A stretch of DNA of 7,702 nt from JAICLL01 sp035252155 (GTDB lineage Bacteria > Planctomycetota > Planctomycetia > Pirellulales > JAICIG01). The position numbers were made by a program, and so were the translations under genes. Where the stretch lies: positions 1 through 7,702 of the forward strand of contig DATFDL010000516.1 of assembly GCA_035252155.1 (NCBI GenBank), read 5' to 3'. The notes beneath the pieces are model-generated. The model saw nothing but the letters and a program-made list of their open reading frames with translations. It made no database searches and was not told the origin of the DNA. Positions 4,449-7,702 of the stretch are shown here, in pieces (within the stretch, counting starts at the first letter, position 1; each line of letters begins with the position of its first letter).

Positions 4449-4538
4449 AACAGAGTTTATTCCGTTTCCAGGCATCGTAGAACAGAATTTATTCCGTTCC
4501 CTGACCTCGCGGCCGAATAAACGGAATGAATTCCGTTT
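4446..4538. repeat. Cluster of three copies of a GAACGGAAT/ATTCCGTTC palindrome
   Basis: Three near-identical 20-base inverted repeats lie between rph and the DUF4058 gene: 4448-4467 (imperfect), 4480-4499 (one arm mismatch) and 4519-4538 (perfect nine-base arms around GA). A fourth, perfect copy is at 5362-5381 and half-sites are at 3683-3691 and about 7601-7614. Copies 1, 2 and 4 share the lead-in GTAGAAC, and in copies 1 and 4 that TAG is the stop codon of the preceding gene. Short palindromes in clusters like this may be REP-like mobile repeats, protein-binding sites or weak terminators; no long T-tract follows. Confidence 0.8.
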
Positions 4539-4594
4539 TACGTGTCTACCTGCTAAAATCGAGGGATCTCCAATCCAAACGCCGGGAGATACCG

Positions 4595-5362
4595 ATGCCA
4601 TCTCCATTTCCGGGCATGAATCCGTACCTCGAGCAAGACGACTCGTGGGAAGATTTTCATCACAATTTTCTCACGCGAGCGCAAGAGGCCCTCAACGCGC
4701 AAGTGGGGCCGGATTACTTGGTAAAAGTCGAATCGCGGGTTTACATTCGGGCGCTGTCCGAGCACGAGCGCCGGTTCTTCGGTCGGGCCGACGTCGCCAT
4801 CAGCACATTCAACGAGTCCGGGACGGGCGCGGCGGTGGCCAGCATCGCGGCGCCCGTGGAATTGATACTGCCGGAAGTCGAGTATGTGCGTGAGTCGTGG
4901 CTCGAAGTGCGTGATCGACGCGATCGGCGGGTCATCACCGTGATCGAATTGCTCAGCCCCAGTAATAAAAAGAGCGGTCCCGACCGCGACGCCTATTTGA
5001 CTAAACGGAATGTCGGTTTAGGCAGCCAGACCAATCTAGTGGAGATCGACTTGTGGCGCGGCGGCGAACGTCCAGCTCTGCCGGTGCTGCCCGACTGCGA
5101 TTACTATGTTTTGGTTAGCCCTTATGAACATCGTCCGCGGACCGGTTTTTGGCCGATCGGGCTGCGCGATCGCTTGCCGTCCGTACCGGTGCCTTTGGCG
5201 GCGCACGACTCGCCAACGAGTCTCGATCTGCAAGCGGTGCTCGATGAGACTTACGACGCCGCAGGATACGGCAAATACATCTTCGCCGAATCGCCGGAGC
5301 CGCCCCTTGCGCCCGGCGACGCCGCCTGGGCGCGGCAGTTTATCCCCCGCGCCGCCTTGTAG
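4595..5362 (+). CDS. DUF4058 family protein, possible PD-(D/E)XK-like fold
   Basis: The 255-residue protein begins MPSPFPGMNPYLEQDDSWEDFH, the hallmark opening of DUF4058 proteins, which are frequent in cyanobacteria and planctomycetes and have no established function. I choose the ATG at 4595, not the in-frame ATG at 4526, because the family starts at this motif, GGGAG at 4583-4587 serves as ribosome binding site, and the earlier ATG sits inside a palindromic repeat. The motif VITVIELLSPSNK (113-125) with an upstream Asp (GRADVAI, 64-70) and downstream LVEIDLWRGG (148-157) resembles the acidic core of Uma2-like PD-(D/E)XK nucleases. That resemblance is my inference. No membrane segment is visible. 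The stop codon lies in a repeat copy, and transketolase is convergent. Confidence 0.85.
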   Translation: MPSPFPGMNPYLEQDDSWEDFHHNFLTRAQEALNAQVGPDYLVKVESRVYIRALSEHERRFFGRADVAISTFNESGTGAAVASIAAPVELILPEVEYVRESWLEVRDRRDRRVITVIELLSPSNKKSGPDRDAYLTKRNVGLGSQTNLVEIDLWRGGERPALPVLPDCDYYVLVSPYEHRPRTGFWPIGLRDRLPSVPVPLAAHDSPTSLDLQAVLDETYDAAGYGKYIFAESPEPPLAPGDAAWARQFIPRAAL

Positions 5363-5381
5363 AACGGAATTCATTCCGTTC
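5362..5381. repeat. Perfect copy of the GAACGGAAT palindrome
   Basis: Nine-base arms GAACGGAAT and ATTCCGTTC flank TC, with no mismatch. Its first base is the G of the DUF4058 stop TAG, the same register as the copy at the end of rph. It sits ten bases before the 23-bp inverted repeat. Confidence 0.85.
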
Positions 5382-5390
5382 ATTCGGCTA

Positions 5391-5444
5391 TGTCGCCTTT
5401 CGCTCCGCGAAAGCAGCGCAACTTTCGCGGAGCGAAAGGCGACA
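5391..5444. repeat. Perfect 23-bp inverted repeat between convergent genes
   Basis: 5391-5413 and 5422-5444 are exact reverse complements with an eight-base loop (CAGCGCAA). Each arm itself contains the smaller inverted repeat CTTTCGC-tcc-GCGAAAG. It lies between the DUF4058 gene and the transketolase gene, a usual place for a bidirectional terminator, but no T-tract follows on either side, so a REP-like dispersed element that can stop or stabilise transcripts is as likely. From memory, similar CTTTCGCGGAGCGAAAGG sequences recur in planctomycete genomes. Confidence 0.85.
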
Positions 5445-5474
5445 ATGCTGCGACCAGCATTTGCGCACGCCCAT

Positions 5475-7328
5475 TTAGCTTAAAAGCGACTTCACCGCGG
5501 CCACAATGTGCTCGGCGTCGATGCCGGCCCAGCGGCGCAGCTCCTCGGCGGTGCCCGAGCAGGGCATTTTGCTCACCGCCAGCTTGACCACGCGCGGCAG
5601 CGGGGCCTTCGGGCCGGTAAAGGCATCGAGCACGGCGTCGCCCAGTCCACCCTCGAACCAGTGGTCTTCGACCACCACCAGCCGGCCCTGCGTATCGCGG
5701 GCCGCTTCGTGCAGCGTGTTTTGATCGATCGGCTTGACCGAATAGGCGTCGATCACGCGAAGATTGATCTTTTCGCGGGCGAGCAACTCATGGGCTTTGA
5801 GCGCCTCATGTAAGGTGACGCCGGCCCCAATCACTGCCACGCGATCGCCATCCGACCGCCGCACCACCTTGCTGCCGCCGACGGGGAACTTTTCGTCGGG
5901 CGAGTAAATGATCGGCGTTTTTTCGCGGGTGGTGCGAATGTACGAAATGCCTTGCAGATCGGCCATGGCGTTCACCAGGTGGCCGGTCTGGTTGGCGTCG
6001 CACGGGTACAACACCGTGCTCTCGCAGACTGCCCGCATCATGGCCAGGTCTTCCAGCGCCATTTGCGAGGGGCCGTCCTCGCCAATGCTCACGCCGGCGT
6101 GCGATCCGCTCAGATGGATCTTGGCGCCTGAGATCGCCGCCATGCGAATCTGATCGTAGGCACGCGTGAAAAAAGCGGCGAACGTCGAGGCGTAGGCCTT
6201 CTTGCCCAGCACATTAAAACCCACCGCCGCGCCTAGCAATTGCTGTTCGGCAATGAACATTTCAAAGAACCGCTGCGGATAGGCCTTGTGAAATTCGTCG
6301 GCGTGGGTCGAGTTCGAGACTTCGCCGTCCATTACCACCACCTCGGGGCGATGAGCGCCCAGCGCCACCAGTGCATCGCCATACGCCTTGCGAGTCGCTT
6401 CCTTACCGCCGACTTCATACCGCTTGAGCTTCAGCGGCTGGGCGGCGGGTGGTGCGGCCGGCTGGCGGTTGTCGGGTTTGTGCGTCGGAAATGTGCGATG
6501 CCGCTCGCCGCCGCCCAGTTCGGCGATCGCGGCCTTGGCCATTTCGGCGTCGAGCGCCTTGCCGTGCCAGCCGTCTTTGTTGGCTACCGACGACGCACCG
6601 TAGCCCTTGATCGTTTTTGCCACCAGGCAGGTCGGCCGGTCTTTTTGGCCGGTCGCCTCAGTCAAAGCTCGGTCGATGGCCTTATAATCGTGCCCGTCAA
6701 GTTCGATGGCGTGCCAGCCAAAACTGCGGGCGCGGTCGGCGTAGGCGCGGCTGTTCCAGCCCAGGTCGGTTTCGCCGCGCTGGCCCAGCCGGTTCATGTC
6801 GATGATCGCCACAAGCTGGTCGAGTTTGTAGCACTGGGCCTTATCAAAGGCTTCCCAGTTCGAGCCCTCGGCCATTTCGCTGTCGCCCAGCAACACCCAC
6901 ACGCGATACGGCAACTTGTCGATATACTTGGCGTTCAGGGCCATGCCGACGCCGATGGCCAGCCCTTGGCCGAGCGAACCGGTGGCGACATCAACCCACG
7001 TCAAAACACGCGGATTCGGATGGCCTTCGAGCCGGCTGCCGAATTTGCGCAGCGTCATGAATTCTTCGTCGGTGATGGCGCCGGCGGCCTTGAACATCGA
7101 GTAGAGCAACGGCGAGGCGTGCCCCTTGCTGAAGATCAGGCGGTCGTTGTTGGCATAGTGCGGCTTCGACCAGTCGTACTTGAGGTACTTGGCCATCAGC
7201 ACGGCCATCAGGTCGGCGGCCGACATCGATGAGGTGGGATGCCCCGAACCGGCCGCCGTGGTGCAACGGATGCTATCGACTCGCAGTTGCGCCGCCAACT
7301 CGCCCCAGTCTTGAATGGGTTCAGCCAT
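5475..7328 (-). CDS. tkt: Transketolase (animal-like short form)
   Basis: The 617-residue thiamine-diphosphate enzyme transfers two-carbon units between ketose and aldose phosphates in the pentose phosphate pathway. It shows SGHPTSS (His30), SKGHASP (His70) and EGHPNP (His103). The cofactor motif runs from GDS (148-150) to Asn179 in VAIIDMNRLGQ, and WHGK holds His254. The activating glutamate is in FIAEQQ (Glu361), then GEDGPSQMALEDLAMMR (416-432). A Pro/Ala-rich linker at about 280-300 joins the first domain to the pyrimidine-binding domain; the C-terminal domain follows from about 490. Length and motifs match the roughly 620-residue vertebrate-like class, not the roughly 660-residue E. coli type. 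The metal motif reads GDS in place of GDG. The ATG at 7328 has AAGGAA (7338-7343 on the complement) nine bases upstream. Cytosolic. Confidence 0.95.
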   Translation of the reverse strand: MAEPIQDWGELAAQLRVDSIRCTTAAGSGHPTSSMSAADLMAVLMAKYLKYDWSKPHYANNDRLIFSKGHASPLLYSMFKAAGAITDEEFMTLRKFGSRLEGHPNPRVLTWVDVATGSLGQGLAIGVGMALNAKYIDKLPYRVWVLLGDSEMAEGSNWEAFDKAQCYKLDQLVAIIDMNRLGQRGETDLGWNSRAYADRARSFGWHAIELDGHDYKAIDRALTEATGQKDRPTCLVAKTIKGYGASSVANKDGWHGKALDAEMAKAAIAELGGGERHRTFPTHKPDNRQPAAPPAAQPLKLKRYEVGGKEATRKAYGDALVALGAHRPEVVVMDGEVSNSTHADEFHKAYPQRFFEMFIAEQQLLGAAVGFNVLGKKAYASTFAAFFTRAYDQIRMAAISGAKIHLSGSHAGVSIGEDGPSQMALEDLAMMRAVCESTVLYPCDANQTGHLVNAMADLQGISYIRTTREKTPIIYSPDEKFPVGGSKVVRRSDGDRVAVIGAGVTLHEALKAHELLAREKINLRVIDAYSVKPIDQNTLHEAARDTQGRLVVVEDHWFEGGLGDAVLDAFTGPKAPLPRVVKLAVSKMPCSGTAEELRRWAGIDAEHIVAAVKSLLS

Positions 7329-7702
7329 GATGGATAGTTCCTTGCAGGAATCGTGCGGTGCTTAAAGGTTAGAACCGCCGCCGAGAGTTGTAAACTGGGG
7401 CGAGGTTAGCAAATCTAATGCCCGACGCGGCGGTGGACGGCGGGACTTCTGGGAGAGTGCCCGGATGTTCTTAAGCCCCGAGGTCGGCAAGCCCCTAACG
7501 TCTGTGGGGAACGCCCTCCGTGGCGTTCCGGCACCGGCGATTTGAGCCCCGTCTCGCCCCTCGCGGAACGCCACGGAGGCAATCCCGTTCGGCACGACAT
7601 TTTATCCGTTCCCTAGGAGGTAGGGTACGGCGACATGATAGCTTGTTTTGAGATCTCTGGAGGTTCGAGGCGCCGTCTGGTGGCCGCTGCACGTCGTCCA
7701 GT
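7329..7702. other. Non-coding region upstream of tkt
   Basis: No gene is supported; the short open frames here lack family features and ribosome binding sites. The part next to tkt must contain its promoter, which I cannot place confidently. The middle is occupied by a GGAACGCC-type inverted repeat (7508-7579), and a half-copy of the ATTCCGTTC motif family lies at about 7601-7614. The last 80 bases show nothing recognisable. Confidence 0.5.
7508..7579. repeat. Nested inverted repeat of the GGAACGCC family
   Basis: 7515-7530 and 7564-7579 are perfect 16-base inverted arms with a 33-base loop. Inside the left part, GGAACGCC (7508-7515) also pairs with GGCGTTCC (7522-7529) around a six-base loop. 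The left arm can therefore form either a local hairpin or the long stem. This looks like a REP-type dispersed repeat; there is no T-tract after it. Confidence 0.8.

Noticed and set aside
6240..7232. Long plus-strand open frame (330 codons) opposite tkt
   Set aside because: Shadow of transketolase, which has all its catalytic motifs; the opposing frame shows no recognisable domain.
1..7702. CRISPR array or insertion sequence
   Set aside because: No regularly spaced direct repeats with unique spacers and no transposase or integrase frame is present.

Overview
The window is GC-rich and most resembles a planctomycete chromosome of the Pirellulales type. That assignment is an inference from the DUF4058-type protein, the HicBA pair, the Ro60/TROVE gene and several families of short palindromic repeats between genes. 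No rRNA or marker gene is present to prove it.

Layout: (1) 141-361 (+) is a tightly packed array of three tRNA-like genes (Trp-CCA, Thr-TGT, Arg-CCG), followed by a decayed Arg-TCG-like element at about 371-450. (2) 192-919 (-) is a HicB/HicA toxin-antitoxin pair. The hicA frame has no stop at its usual end and runs on antisense through the tRNA array. (3) 1101-1171 (+) is a tRNA-Cys. Behind it come a long two-stem hairpin (1174-1248) and two tandem RNA elements (about 1256-1400 and 1411-1556), each ending in a T-tract. In these elements a tRNA T-arm comes BEFORE an acceptor-like stem that is closed by a loop; in the first copy a consensus D-arm follows. This is a circularly permuted tRNA inside a longer stem, the architecture described for bacterial Y RNAs of the YrlA class. 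(4) 1573-3285 (+) is a Ro60/TROVE-vWA protein whose ribosome binding site lies directly behind the second T-tract, then a strong terminator. (5) 3388-3458 (-) is tRNA-Gln(CTG). (6) 3702-4448 (+) is RNase PH. (7) 4595-5362 (+) is a DUF4058 protein. (8) 5475-7328 (-) is a transketolase, convergent with the DUF4058 gene across a perfect 23-bp inverted repeat. (9) 7329-7702 is non-coding apart from repeats.

The central story is a Ro60 ribonucleoprotein locus. One strand carries tRNA-Cys, a Y-like hairpin, two tRNA-mimicking Y RNA candidates, the Ro60 protein and, about 420 bases downstream, RNase PH, a 3'-to-5' exoribonuclease that trims tRNA ends. In Deinococcus and Salmonella, Ro60 homologues and Y RNAs are known to work with 3' exonucleases or RNA repair enzymes. 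The combination here suggests a structured-RNA or tRNA quality-control module. The Y RNA assignment rests on hand-folded sequence and on agreement between the two tandem copies, not on a covariance-model search.
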